A stretch of 64,000 nucleotides of DNA from Sipunculus nudus (GCA_026874595.1 CM049306.1:8862519-8926518), one strand, 5' to 3'; shown: positions 10,192-22,333, numbered from the stretch's first letter. Program-made: numbers and translations. Notes: generated by a model from the letters alone, not told the origin.

Positions 10192-13100
10192 CATATGGAA
10201 TCACTGACGGACTTCTAGTCAATATAGGAAACGTGGTCTCGATATCCCGCTGCCGTCATTGTGTTATTTGAACTTTGTATTTTTTATGTATTTCATCCTA
10301 CTTCACCAGTTTCATAAAAGAGTATAATAAAAAACAGTGATCATCGTGCATATAATAGACTGTACACTGTTGACTCTTTTTCAATAGGTGCTTTACACGT
10401 TGCAGTTGGTCTTCAAAAAGAAAATGTATGCCTGGTCAATCTTATTCAAATAATATCTGAGTTTACACTGATTCTGCATGATACAAGATCTGGCATGTCG
10501 GCGTGAGCTGTCTCCATGCAAGGAGGGTCCAGTTACATGAAAAAGTACAGATTGTACCTGTTAATGCGTAACGTCTTTCATAATACAAGAGCTCATGATT
10601 ATACTGGTAAAGCATCTGATATGTTACTGGATCTAACTCATGGCTCATGCCAAGTTAATTCTACTAAATTCCTCCAACTTTTACATAAAACTATAAAGTC
10701 CAAGAAATCCTAAAACTGAATGTTGGCTGGTATATTATTTCATCTGCTTGCATGGGATTCCAGCGTTACTGCTATGGTAACAGATATTCTGTCTCCATAT
10801 AGCAACATGCATCATCCCTCTTTTCTACCATGCATCTTGACCTTGTATATCCCAATTTTGACATATTAACTTTGTCTCCATGACAAATATATACGTCTTC
10901 ACACACACACACAAGAAAAAACCAGATGTTTCATCGTCTCTTGAACGGATCGCTTTACAGAAATAAAAGCATCAATTTATCATACAAACAGCATATACTG
11001 GCATCTTGGATGCAAAATGCGGGCCCCTTCACCACAGCTATGTATTGTCACAATAGCTTTATTACATGTGATCACCATTAAAGTAAGTATTTTTTAGCAT
11101 AAAAAATATCTTTTTGAAGCAAAGAAAGCGAGACGGCGACACATTTTTGTATGGAAAACTATTGATTTACCACTAAATGACATGACTGAAAAAGCATTTA
11201 AACTAATTTGAGACACTCAAACTATGTTGGAGATGCGGCATTAGTAGGATAACTTTCACTGCATTAACTATATTAACGACTTTTTTTACGAGCTGCGTGT
11301 CGTATATAGCGACATCTGGGGTGTGACCTCCTGTTTGTCAATTACGACATCACTAGACCACTTAACTGTGGTTCTATGAAGCCAGCGGGTAAAAAATAAC
11401 AAAATCACTCCGCAGCTGTCTTTGATCAAAGAAAGTGCGATCCCTTCATTCAGTTCATTTACTCCGTTGTTATGACGACGATTGGGTACACCTCTAACTG
11501 CTCTCTGACTGTGCTGTGCTAAATTGGTGCTACTATATATCCCATGAAACTTCTCTTGTCCTGGCGCGGGCGTCTTTACGGCTCTCAGGTGCTTGTTGGA
11601 GTTATGACTGGAACTTTTCAGATCGTCAGCTCAAAATAGATCCGGCTAATAAGCAAGAATTCTCAAATATGTAACTTAGTCCTCATATTTAAGCATTTAC
11701 TTAATATAAACTGCCAGCTACATTAAAAGGAACAATAGTACAACTAGACATTGGATTTTGGAGTGTGACGTCACAAATTTTACTTTACCTTACAAATTAT
11801 CTCCGGTATCACAGTCAAACGTCCCAAAAGACGATACGTTAATCTTAGGTTTAATTATGCATGCAATTTTTTTTTCAATGGGAAAACACTTTCGATTTTA
11901 TTTCAATTAGAGCAATAATCCGCTTCCGTCTCAAACGTATATCTACATAGAAACAACAGCTGACTTAATCTGCCAGCCACGTGACTGCTGAGGTCCATAA
12001 ATACAAAAAAGTCTGAAAGGAACACGTGTAAAACTGTTGATGTTTCATTCTCTCCACCTGTTTATTTACTTCAGTGTTCAGTGATTGACGTGTAAACCAG
12101 ACATATAATTCACCAAGAACTAAAGTACACAGCTCGCTTCTTATTACAGTACCCACCTCTCAACAGAGCTATTCCAAATTTACAATGAAAATAATTTTTA
12201 TATTTACTTTATCTATGGAAAAAATATAGGTAAATTAAGATGGCGCCACAAAAAGCATCTTTTTAATATTCAGCAGATGATCAATACTTCTGTAAAATTT
12301 CATGATAACATGTTATAAGAACATTAGACCTCAGACAGAGAAAACAGAAAATAACATGACAGATACATATAGGTAAAGAAAATTTAGAATCTTATTATAA
12401 ATTCCTAGACTGATATTAGTATCAAAGACAAAATGTTATTTTTTTAAAAGACAGTTCACAACTATATTAGTGACATTTTGAAGAGATATATATCCCAAAA
12501 AGTATTCAAACTATGTATGATGACAAGACATATGTTAACATAGTTGATAAATAGGTGGAATCTGGGGAACGACTCCCTCAAAATATAGATAGAACGAGTC
12601 AAAATGTGGTTAGAAAAGTGTAAAAGGAAGTGAACTGTAGGAGGTGCCACTGCATCACCATGCAGGAATCTAAAAGAACGCCAAAAGACATACTAGTATA
12701 CGATCTAATTTATTAGATACAGATATACCGAAATATACAATTTAAAGCTGGTATAAATGCAAGTTAATAAGATAAAATCCTCAATCTGACAAAGGTATCT
12801 ATTAAGATTAATTTCAAGTCAGACATCATCATAAATTTAAGGTAGGTCTAGTAGACGCTTTAATTTGCCGAACATTATAGGTAAATACAAAGAAGATTTT
12901 TATCTTACTGTAATTTGCGGATGAGGGGGTGGTCACCAATAAACCGTTCCCCTGGGTTCTACTTGGATCATACGGGTCTAATGGACACCAAAGTCATTTT
13001 GCAGATAAGTTCGAACCTTGAGACTGTCCTAGGAGTACCTTCCTTCCATATTGCCATGCCCTGAACAAACCACTCATGGGGGCTGTCGTACAGTCTAAAA

Positions 13101-13719
13101 CGCGGATGTAGAAAATCGCATGTCGGAATGAAGGGTATACCCCAAGTTATAATAATCAAATGATGTCTCTTGCATGTCTGGTCATAAATATAACATCCAT
13201 GCATATATGTAATATGTGTATTTTCTCCAAGTTACTGAACCAGGTGTGTGGACAACGGAAGTGCACATGTCCGTGTGCCTGTGCTTGTATTTCTAACGAT
13301 TAAAGGGTAATACATCCGGATGTGCATCACGCATTGTAAATTTGCTAAATTTAATTGTCTTCAATAAAAAAACGAGGCATTTAGGTGTGGGTGTTTATGC
13401 TTGTATTTTCAACAAACCAGAAATTTTTACCAGTTCTATTACGATGTCAGCTCCTACATGCTTTAGCTGTTGTACGTTGTTTTTAGTTTCGTATATAAAG
13501 AAAGTGCAAAGGATGGTTCTGTGGCCAGGGCCGTAAAATCATTGATGTTAAAGCAACAGTTGTTTATATAAACAATCGGATAGATTTCACCTAGTGCTTC
13601 CCATCTGCGGGATCTTGCACCTCTTACAAGAGTTTTTAGGGTATTGTACTTCCTAAAATAGAACCAGCTGGGATTTCTTTGAAATCAAACGAGAGTACAT
13701 TTATTGTAGAACAGCGAGG
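10189..13719. other. Long gene-free stretch
   Basis: I see only unique AT-rich DNA with short open frames, a short (CA)n near 10902, and a full CRE palindrome TGACGTCA at 11766-11773. No exon with paired splice sites, RNA gene or mobile element was recognised. Confidence 0.3.
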
Positions 13720-13724
13720 TCTCA

Positions 13725-13955
13725 GGCGCCCGTGTTGTTGCTGGGTCCCCCGCCAGGTGCGAGTGCCCTGCCCCCCGCCAGGTGGCAGCTCGGGCGCGCA
13801 CCTGTTTCCCAGTTTTCACCTCATTAGTAGCATGCCAGCAGCGCTGGGGCGGCACGACTTTCATCTAGGAAACACGCGTTACCTGAGGCCTACAACAAAC
13901 ACGACTGTCTTAGCCTCCCTCAGACCGGCCCCAGTGATTGCTTACTGCTAACCAT
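13725..13955. promoter_or_regulatory. CpG-dense block with E-boxes and a CTCF-like motif
   Basis: A short CpG-rich island in AT-rich surroundings. CCGCCAGGTGGCAG at 13775-13788 matches the bilaterian CTCF core consensus CCASYAGRKGGCRS at 13 of 14 positions. A partial copy, CCGCCAGGTGCGAG, lies 25 bp upstream at 13750-13763. E-box words CAGGTG (twice) and CACCTG occur in the same 60 bp. A plus-strand open frame spans 13679-13951, but its peptide is low-complexity Pro/Cys/Arg and has no splice context, so I favour a regulatory or insulator element. Confidence 0.4.
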
Positions 13956-14984
13956 GTACGCTCCGATGTTTTTGGTGGCAGTAATATGGTGGAAGACCGC
14001 CCACCCCTCCTTCATTCATGAAACGAAAAGGAGGATGACTAGTAACACCTGCACGGATCTGCCACCTGCTGTATATAACACCTTAACATAAATATTTCTC
14101 TTCACTTTTTGCGTGACATTCCCCGGTGCAGCATGTATCGCTATGCCACACCGTTTAAACGCTGTCTTCCTGTCAAAACACGGTCCTAACCATTCGTATT
14201 GACACGTCGTCTCGCAGCGCTACTGAGTTATGATGGAACGATGTTGAAGAGGTTCTGTCTGATGAGTTATGCAGCGCCCCGAAGATGAAAATGCCAAGCA
14301 ACGCAATCTCAGCTATGGCATGCGGGTACTTACAGGCTGTTGTCGTCACTCACACAGACAGTCAGAAGCACTGTCGGATTATGAACAGCTCTCACCTGCT
14401 AACTCCAGCGGAACACTACCATACCAAACTAAACACTTCCTCATACAAGTTATTTACCATTCACTAACTAAACCGCGGGGTGGTGGCTCGAATAAAATAC
14501 GGATGCCACTCCTCCAACATAATGTTTTACAAAATTTGCTTTACAAGTACCCCTAAGTCACATGAACTTGAAAAGAAAAAAACTATATCACACTAGCGGA
14601 ATGCCCTGTAGATTAGGTAAACGTATTTGCATCCTTAACAGACACTGGACTCTAAAGTGATTAGCGGGTGCATAGTGTGACGTCATGGTCAAACTTTTGA
14701 GTTAAATCTAGCAAATCATTTTTGTATTCATTCCTGAAAAGTTGGCGTTAACAGTGTTAGAAATGCTGAACTATTGATGAGATCTATAGCTGACGTCACT
14801 GGCGAGTAGACAGAGCTTATATTATTGTCGAAAGCTCTTTTAACAAATGGCACAATCTCAATTCTTTTCTGGAAAAATCACTGGACTTTACCCTGTCATT
14901 AAATTTATGTCAAATCTTTATTAATGTGCACAAAATTATTTAAGTCTGTACGAAAGATGGTCTTGCTGATGAGCGTGTTATGAA
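13956..14984. other. Intergenic DNA with two CRE palindromes
   Basis: TGACGTCA occurs at 14678-14685 and 14791-14798, 113 bp apart. Open frames of 60-95 codons around 14269-14556 overlap in different frames and have no distinctive composition. No element ends were recognised. Confidence 0.3.
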
Positions 14985-15175
14985 TTCTGGTGTGGATCCG
15001 GCACATGATCCCGATACAGAAATGTTATCAAGGAATATTCAAAAATGTAAAGTCACTTATGCACGAATGAATGATATGGGCCGAATCAGTATATGCAAAC
15101 ACGGTTTGGGGAACACCCCACAATAGGAATCCCCATATGGCGAAGGCTTGCATTCCTTGAAATGCCCATTTTTTA
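14985..15175 (+). repeat. Dispersed repeat, copy 1
   Basis: This segment aligns with 17404-17580 in the same orientation. Shared landmarks are 'gtgtgga', 'aatgttatcaaggaatattcaaaaatgta' in pieces, 'atgcac' and 'atggcgaaggcttgca'. It is followed by a C-rich run at 15222-15240. The ends are not defined and no coding capacity is seen. Confidence 0.65.
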
Positions 15176-15943
15176 ACCATCTTTTTTTTATAAACTCATT
15201 CACAAAATATTTCAACATTAACCCCCCCCCCCCTCCCCCCCAACAAGGCCCATGAAAAATGAAGGTAAGTGAAAGAACCATTGTTTTGTTTATGGTGACC
15301 CACCGGAACCCAGACATATCAGACATATCAGGTTAAACGGACTTTCACCCGGAAACGGTAAAGGTGGACAGGGTCATGTTTACACAGGGTTGTGGTCAGG
15401 ACGTCTGATTGTGAGTTGGTGTTCCACCTGTGGCGTTACCGACTTGCCTAAGGTTTTATCAGTACCTACAGTGCTTAGGCTGTGATAAAGAATGATTGTG
15501 GAAACCATGGAGGCTCAGGAACAGCGATGGACCAGGACGGGGGCACAATCGGTCAGATGGCTCTCTGCTGTTATACCCTCCGGCTTAGAACCACACAATA
15601 ACACTGATATTTATGTGCAAAACGTTAGCAACCGGGTGACTGAAACAGATCACCCGCCGGTGTTCAGCGACACAACATCCGAGCTACAGCATTATTTTGT
15701 CTTTCTGGTGTTGTGGCTGACATCAAACTAACCGCAGTGGGCAGGAGGCTGCGCGTCTTCATTATGGGATCACTGAGGGCTAATACGGAACAAACCCCGC
15801 TGATTACCAACGACCGTTGATTTCAAGCTAAACGGGCCTATACTATAGTATCTAATATACACTCCCAGAACAAATGCGTGGCAAAAATAATACAGTGCGT
15901 GGTCTTGTCAAGATAACTACATGCTTTTAACACGGGCCGGAAG
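15176..15943. other. Intergenic DNA, no firm gene
   Basis: Contains a poly-C interval (15222-15240) and a plus-strand open frame of 79 codons at 15492-15731 in a moderately GC-rich setting. The peptide has two N-glycosylation-like sites but no splice support or recognised domain, so I do not call a gene. Confidence 0.25.
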
Positions 15944-16024
15944 CAGAGGCGTAGGAAGCAGATCAAAAGTGTGAGGGTTGGGTGGGGGTGGAGGCAAATT
16001 GATATTTAGGAATTTGAAAAATTC

Positions 16025-16027
<3 letters not shown>

Positions 16028-16089
<62 letters not shown>
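16028..16089. repeat. (AT)n microsatellite inside the hAT element
   Basis: About 62 bp of alternating A and T. Confidence 0.95.
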
Positions 16090-16091
<2 letters not shown>

Positions 16092-16878
16092 TTTTTAGCG
16101 TTTTTAAGTGTGGGGCATGTTCTGCAAATGTAAGCGCCCGAAAGAATGCATGTGGGAAGGGGTATCCCCCTCTCACAGCTTAGAAAATTTGAAAAAAAAA
16201 ACATATTAAATATGCATTTTCAGTGCAGTCCTTTGACCAATTTCCTACTTTTTATCACATGCTGAACCACACAAAAATGATTAAATATCTAATTTACAGA
16301 ATCATGTGTGCCAAATTGATAATATTAATATCCTAATATTATCTTCGTCAAACTTAATAAAACGTCAGATCCATTACTGGGTTTTTTATTTTACACAAAA
16401 CCATTGGTGTGCATGGTATAAAGCCTACTGAGAGCAGAGGACATACCATTTTCAACTTACTTGTGGTTGAAGTTGTAGTTATCAAATAAATATTACCATG
16501 AACAATGAAGTTACAGAAAACTGATTTGATGTCGGTCATATATAATTCTACATTGAGCAATACAAAAAAATTGACATATTCCAAAGCAGACCTCTCTATA
16601 AGGTTATCAGTTTAAATATTATGCATACAAGGAGTCCTAAATTTCCAACCCTTCTCACTTAAATGAAATGCATTATATTTAATTCCCTTATCTGTAAAAT
16701 TACACAATAATGACCCATATTAATAAACACACTCAAGAAATTAAGTCACAGTTGTTTTCATGTGAGGCATAAATATTAAGAATAATACAATGGGTTTTCC
16801 ATTCAAATTAATGGAATTTATGTTATTTCACGAAAGAGGTCACACTGACCTCCATCCTTGGACTAAAAAGGCTATATG

Positions 16879-16879
<1 letters not shown>

Positions 16880-16935
<56 letters not shown>
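16880..16935. repeat. (TA)n microsatellite inside the hAT element
   Basis: About 56 bp of alternating T and A, the second such tract within the same transposon. Confidence 0.95.
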
Positions 16936-16936
<1 letters not shown>

Positions 16937-17403
16937 TGTTACTGATTTCAAAGAGCTGTTTAAAAGAAAACGGTTAATGCCAGTCTGGTAAAAACCAGTT
17001 TTCCCCAAAAGTTTCAATTTAGTTTTCGTTCATGAAAAAGGTGGGGGGGGGGGGCAAATCATATGTTGGCCCCCGTGCCCCCCCCCCCCCATTTCCTACA
17101 CGCCACTGGCCGGAAGTACTCCCCTCTAGCGCTTCCGGGAGTCCCTAATCGTAGCGGTAGATTATTACCAGCTGGTATAAACTTGGAAATAGAAGCCAAA
17201 TCTGCATGTATCATGTATATAGGCCTACAGTTTTTACTGTTTTAAAGAAGTGTAACATTGTATTTTTTCAGCTGCACTGTAATTGCTTCCGCCAGGAGGA
17301 GAGGCCTACATATGTGTTTATCCTCGTTCGTGTGTAAATGTGTTCGTGTGTGTGTTTGTTCACAGTTTCGAGTATTTTGGTAATGGGTCAATTAAGAATC
17401 GAT

Positions 17404-17580
17404 TAGATTTTGTGTGGAATCTACACATAATCCGGATTCGGGAATGTTATCAAGAAATATTCAAAAATGTATATACACTGATGCACAAATATACCTGGAA
17501 ATATGGGGTGAAAAAATAGATGCAAACCTTCATAGGGACCCCCCCCCTTTTACATGGCGGGGGCTTGCAGTCCTAATAAT
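17404..17580 (+). repeat. Dispersed repeat, copy 2
   Basis: The partner of the segment at 14985-15175, in direct orientation, with the same order of landmarks including 'aatgttatcaa', 'tattcaaaaatgta', 'gatgcac' and a C-run followed by 'atggcgggggcttgca'. Its ends are undefined. Confidence 0.65.
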
Positions 17581-18825
17581 GCAGATTTCTAGTTTTGTAA
17601 ATTGAATCATATATATATGGAACTGCCGGTTGATATCACAGCCACACAGGCGTGCTATGAGCCCATAACAGCCTTTATGGTAAATCTTGTTTTCACGGCT
17701 AAGATGGTACCTGCCTATTGACATGGCTGCCCGGTTGGAGTCAGTTTGGTATGTACGTCTTGCTGTACCCTCTGTGTATTGATATACCTTCACTTTCACC
17801 GTATGATTTACGCATTTATATGTCTGCTTAAATAGTAACTGCTAAACTGTAATCAAGAGAGCCAACCGGTTCACGATCTGGTTAGGAGAGACTGATTAAG
17901 CAGACGAACTCTGTCTGACAGAAAACGCGTCTAAATGATGACCAGTCGGGCCTAAATTTATTTTTATAATCTTGCTAGCGGATCCAAGGCTGACATCGAT
18001 GTGATGTTAAAGCACTTTCATCACATCCTGGAATCTCAGTTATTGTGATCTATGTTCAGTCTTGACAGGAAAACGCGACTCTGTAATTCCCTAATAAAAA
18101 GGCACATCTCTGTGTCGTAATTCATAATAATTTCAGATTAGTCTGTCTGTCTGCTCACACAGTCGGGCATACATGTGCCTCTTCAAATCACTCCTATGTC
18201 ACTTTATAAATAATGATTAGATACAGAGAGGTAATACATTGTTAAGCCGCCTTTGTGAATGTTGGGTGGTCCCATAAGAAAGAAAATAGACAAGTTGATC
18301 AGCATAACCATATGTTTAGTCTCTAAGGCGCAACAAGTTAATAAAACAAAGGAGATGAAAATCCACACCAATGGCTAATGATACATGCACCCTTAACCCA
18401 TTTGACTGGTATATTCCCATCAATTTACTGGCCTGAAGGCATATAAGGCTGCCCAAAGGCAATATCATGGCATTAATGTAAAAAACTCATAATTTATTTT
18501 ATCAAACCACCTCGCATGTTATAATATCAATATTAGCGTATTTCCCATTCCTGAGTTTGGAAAGTTGACAGCGTGACAGCGTGACATCGGCTGGTTTGTG
18601 TGGGATGTAGTTTCCAATGGGCGAGTTTATATATAGGCTTTGTTGACTGATAGATGGCTCTGTCTCGTCGCAAAATAATGTTACATTTCTCAGGATTTAT
18701 GTGACAATATGGAAAACTACCCCTTAGGACACTTTGCATCGTCCTCGACATTTCAAGACAAAAAAAAAAACAAACATTTCCGAGGTAGCAAGAAGGGAGT
18801 TGTGGGATAACAGTTGTGTGCCACC
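17581..18825. other. Intergenic DNA, no feature seen
   Basis: Unique sequence with short open frames only. No paired splice sites, repeats or element ends were recognised. Confidence 0.3.
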
Positions 18826-20080
18826 ACGTTCAGTTTTTTAGCGAAATTATGAGCGTATGCGATGGTGCGGCGGCGTCCGCCGTCGTCCTTACGTTAACCC
18901 ATCTCAAAAACCATCGGAGCAAGCAGCACCAAATTTTATGGAAGAATCAGTCACATATCATACATTATCGGATTGAGCTTAGATTTTATAGGAGAAAACC
19001 TAAAAAATTTTTTTAATCTTCTTCTCCGAAACTGTCCAGCAAAATTGTTCAATATTTCACAGAAATTATCCTTGAATCAATCTGTATCAAGTTTGTACGA
19101 ATGATTCCAGTTCAGTGATTTTTGGTCGAGTTACAGGAAACTGAACTAAGTCATTTAGTCAAAAAGCAAACAAAATTACAATCCCAGAAACGGCTGGAGC
19201 TATCATCACCAAATGTTATACAAATGTTGGTTACATGAGTCATATTTAAAATTGTGGTATTAGTGGCGCCCCTCCCTTCGACATTTTTTGTACAGGGGTC
19301 ATCACTACATTAACCCATAATTTCTCAGGAACAGCGGGGGCTAGCAAAAATAAGCTAAATTTTATGCAAAAATTAGTCACATGTCAAATGATGTGGGATT
19401 GAGCTTTTCGTGCCGCCACCTGCATCGACTTGCATTATATGCATGGGGAAAAGCTAGAAAATTTTTGAAAATCTTTTCCAAAACCTTTTTAGCCAAATTG
19501 TTCAATAATTCAAAGAATTGATTCCAGAGATGAACTCTTTCACGTTTGTTCAAGTTAGTTGGGTTCGATCAATTATGGCCGAGTTACAAGAATTTGAACT
19601 CAGTCATTTGGCTTAAACCTTTAAGCCAAATTGTTCAATATTTAAAAAAAAAATGATCCCAGAGATGGGTTCTCTCACGTTTCTTTAAATGATTTGGGTT
19701 CGATGAATTTTGGCCGGGTTACAGGAATATGAAGAGTATTCAGGAGTATATTTGCTCCGAAACGACAGGAACAAGCATCACCAAATTTTGTGCAAACGTT
19801 GCTCACGTGACTCATATTTAAAATTGAGGCTTTTTTGTGGCGCCACCTACAGTAACCTGGTTTTTTACGGGCAAATACCTATAGTAATGCATTTTAGCCG
19901 CTGTCAGCTTCTATATTAAAATGTTTTATGATGAAACTGTCTAGCCGAATGGTTTCAATTTTTCACAAGAAATTGTCGTAGGGTAGGGTTCCCCAATTGT
20001 GTAAGATCAGATCTAGTTAATTGATATTTGGTAGAGTCATAGAAAGCTGAATATTTTTTTGGCTTAACTATTGGACCTTT
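18826..20080 (+). repeat. Degenerate tandem-repeat element
   Basis: Two types of phrase recur in diverged form. One is 'accaaattttatgcaaa' with variants near 18928, 19208, 19354 and 19779. The other is 'agccaaattgttcaatatttcaca ... ggccgagttacaggaa', with starts near 19040, 19482, 19622 and 19940. The word 'gtggcgccacc' also recurs (19262, 19837, and 20741 beyond the block). A GC-rich hairpin-like stretch at 18866-18890 (gcggcggcgtccgccgtcgtc) may be its 5' head. The pattern resembles the tandem-array elements at 21151 and 47854 but is much older. Confidence 0.6.
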
Positions 20081-20366
20081 AACAAAGAAAGGACTGTGAG
20101 ATACTTTGGTAAACAGGGCTAGTAGATTTATTGTAGTAACAGACTGAGCTGTGTGTATATAAGCAGAGCTGTGTACAGGTAACATAAATAATTTTTCCAT
20201 ATCCAGTTTATGTGTAAGATAAATCCATGAATAAATATATCTGTACATGTATTCTGATTTTTCTTTCAACATCTGTTATTATTCAACACACTTTTATTTT
20301 AAAATCTTATGTGAATATTTATGCATGAAAAAAGCATTGTAGCCAAAGTCATCAAGACGTGTGAAC
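20081..20366. other. Intergenic DNA upstream of the NFI-like cluster
   Basis: AT-rich DNA. It contains 'gtgtgtatataagcagagc' near 20151, which resembles a TATA box, but there is no other promoter evidence. Confidence 0.25.
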
Positions 20367-20525
20367 AGATTTGGCAACATGCAAAGATTTTGTTCTGTAT
20401 CTAAAACTAGCTTGGCAGATTGCCAACTGTCTGTTTCAGATTTGGCAGCAGGCCAATTTTCAGTCTGCATTTGTTTATTGCTTTGACAGAATGCCAAGTA
20501 TATCAGATTAGGCAACAGGCCAAGA
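20367..20525. promoter_or_regulatory. Cluster of five NFI-like palindromes in a 68-bp tandem repeat
   Basis: Sites of the form TTGGC-N5-GCCAA: 20371-20385 (TTGGCAACATGCAAA, one base off), 20412-20426 (TTGGCAGATTGCCAA, perfect), 20442-20456 (TTGGCAGCAGGCCAA, perfect), 20483-20497 (TTGACAGAATGCCAA, one off) and 20509-20523 (TAGGCAACAGGCCAA, one off). Start-to-start spacings are 41, 30, 41 and 26 bp. The surrounding word 'cagattnggca' recurs at about 20367, 20437 and 20504, so the cluster is a 68-70 bp unit repeated 2.3 times with two sites per unit. Nuclear factor I dimers bind this palindrome in animals. Binding here is inference. Confidence 0.55.
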
Positions 20526-21150
20526 GTTCAGTCGGTGCATCTAAGTGCAGGTCAAGAGTTCCTCCGTGCAGTAGCTACACCTGGCACTTATCTTTGATGG
20601 CTTTCTTGCACACAAGACTGGTGCTGCTACCTATTTTTGCACAGTTAATGTCCCTACTAATTTCTCAGGGGGATTTGATATATCAGCCTGAAATTGTGCA
20701 TATCTGTACATCTCGGATAGCGTCGTCTTATACAAGAATTGTGGCGCCACCAACAATCATTTTTGTGTTGTGTACATCCTTGCCAGTATTTCGGGAGTGA
20801 CGTTTGCATAAATGTTGCTTTTACTCGGTTTAAAAATGTCTAGTACTTAGTATCCACATGTAAGTGTTATACGTGTACTAAAAAGTAATCAAGTGAAGCA
20901 CAGTTTCGGCCGCCGGGATATTACCTTATAACGTAATCTCTCCATGCACTTTGGTCGTACCTGAAAGATTTCATCTCAGGGCTCTCTGCGTTTGACCCCC
21001 TCCCCCTCCCATCACCACGTGCCCGCGCTGATATGAAGCGTCCTATCGAGCCAGCGATACTGGGCTTCACTTGTCGTTCAGTGTGGCCAGAGGCACCGAT
21101 TGATAACCTCCGTTATGCTTTACAAAATGTGTTATACTTTTGCCGTATTT
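20526..21150. other. Intergenic DNA, remnant of a tandem element
   Basis: Contains 'aattgtggcgccacc' near 20737, a phrase shared with the decayed element at 18826-20080, so old element sequence may reach this far. Nothing else was recognised. Confidence 0.3.
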
Positions 21151-22333
21151 TTATGCCCCACCACAAAGTGGCGTTTTACCCATGTCCGTCATTCCGTCCT
21201 TCCGTCTTTTTGTCATTCCGCAATAAAACAGTTGTACGGACTTTTTTTCGCAATGCCTGCAGACATTGGCCTGATTTTTGGTGTGTAGGCAAATAATGAC
21301 CAGTTACACAAATAGTTCGCGTTTCGTCCCAGTTGACCTAATTTTGACCGTTGTACGGCTCCTTTACTTAGAAAATTTCATGAAAAATATAAATTTTCAT
21401 CACAAATACACATGTACGGACTTTTTTTCGCAATGCCTGCAGATATTGGCCTGATTTTTGGTGTGTGGGCAGATAATGACCAGTTACAGATCGAGTTCGC
21501 GTTTGGTCCCAGTTGACCTACTTTTGTACGTTTTACGGCTCCTTAACTTAGAAAATTTCATGAAAAATATAAATTTTCATGACAAATACACATGTACTGA
21601 CTTTTTTTGCAATATCTGGAGATATTGGCCTGATTTTTGGTGTGTGGGCAGATAATGAACAGTTACAGATCAAGTTCATGTTTTGTCCCAGTTGACCTAC
21701 TTTTGACCGTTTGACGGTGCTCTAACATAGAAAATTTCATAAAAAAAAGTGCACATGTACATGTACGGACCTTTTTTCGCAATGCCTGCAGATACGGGCC
21801 TGATTTTTGGTGTGTAGGCAGATAATGACCAGTTACAGATCAAGTTCTTGTTTTGTCTCAGTTGACCTACTTTTGACCATTTGACTGCTCCTGAACATAG
21901 AAAGTTTCATGAAAAATAGTAAATTTTCATAACAAATGCATATGTACCGACTTTTTTTCCTCAATGCCTGCAGATACCACCCTGATTTTTTATGTGTGGG
22001 CAGATAATGACAGTTACAGACCGAGTTCGCGTTTCATCCTGGTTGACCTACTTTTGATTGTTTTACGGCTCCTAAACAGAAAATTTCATGAAAGACAGAA
22101 ATTTTTATGGAAAATGCACATGTATGGATTTTTTTCACAGTGCCTGCTGATACTGGCCTGATTTTTGGTGTGTTGCTTGATAATGACCCCAAACAGATCG
22201 AGTTTGCATTTTGCCCTTGTTGACTTACTTTTGACCAAATGACACCTCCTGAACTTAAAATTTTTTTCAAAATTTAACAAATGTTTCTAATTTGCCACAG
22301 GCGGGGGCATTCGTGTCGTTCCGACACATCTAG
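21151..22333 (+). mobile_element. Helitron/Helentron-like non-autonomous element, copy 1 (6 monomers)
   Basis: The head is 'tttttatgcccc' with an inverted pair ccac-aaa-gtgg, then a run of 'gtccgtcattccgtccttccgtc' type sequence. A tandem array follows of roughly 170-182-bp monomers whose 'atgcctgcag' or variant lies at 21253, 21433, 21612, 21782, 21964 and 22140. The tail is GGCGGGGGCAT (complementary to the head ATGCCCCCGCC seen in copy 2), a perfect hairpin GTGTCG-TTC-CGACAC, then AT and CTAG followed by T. A hairpin just before CTRR with T after it is the Helitron 3' signature. No Rep/helicase gene is present. The exact 5' end is uncertain and no TC start is seen. Confidence 0.7.

Larger units (their letters stand above)
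15944..17108 (+). mobile_element. Non-autonomous hAT-type DNA transposon with 8-bp target duplication
   Basis: The 5' end reads CAGAGGCGTAGGAAGCAG. The 3' end, reverse-complemented, reads CAGTGGCGTGTAGGAAAT. The two inverted ends agree except for one substitution and a 2-bp indel in the first 14-16 bases. The element is flanked by an exact 8-bp direct repeat, GCCGGAAG (15936-15943 and 17109-17116). CAG..G termini and 8-bp duplications are the hallmark of hAT elements. The 1165-bp interior carries two (AT)n tracts, G-rich and C-rich runs near both ends, and no transposase frame, so it must have moved with enzyme supplied elsewhere. The strand is arbitrary. Confidence 0.85.

Noticed and set aside
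13679-13951. 90-codon plus-strand frame in the CpG-rich block
   Set aside because: Low-complexity composition explained by GC richness. No splice context.
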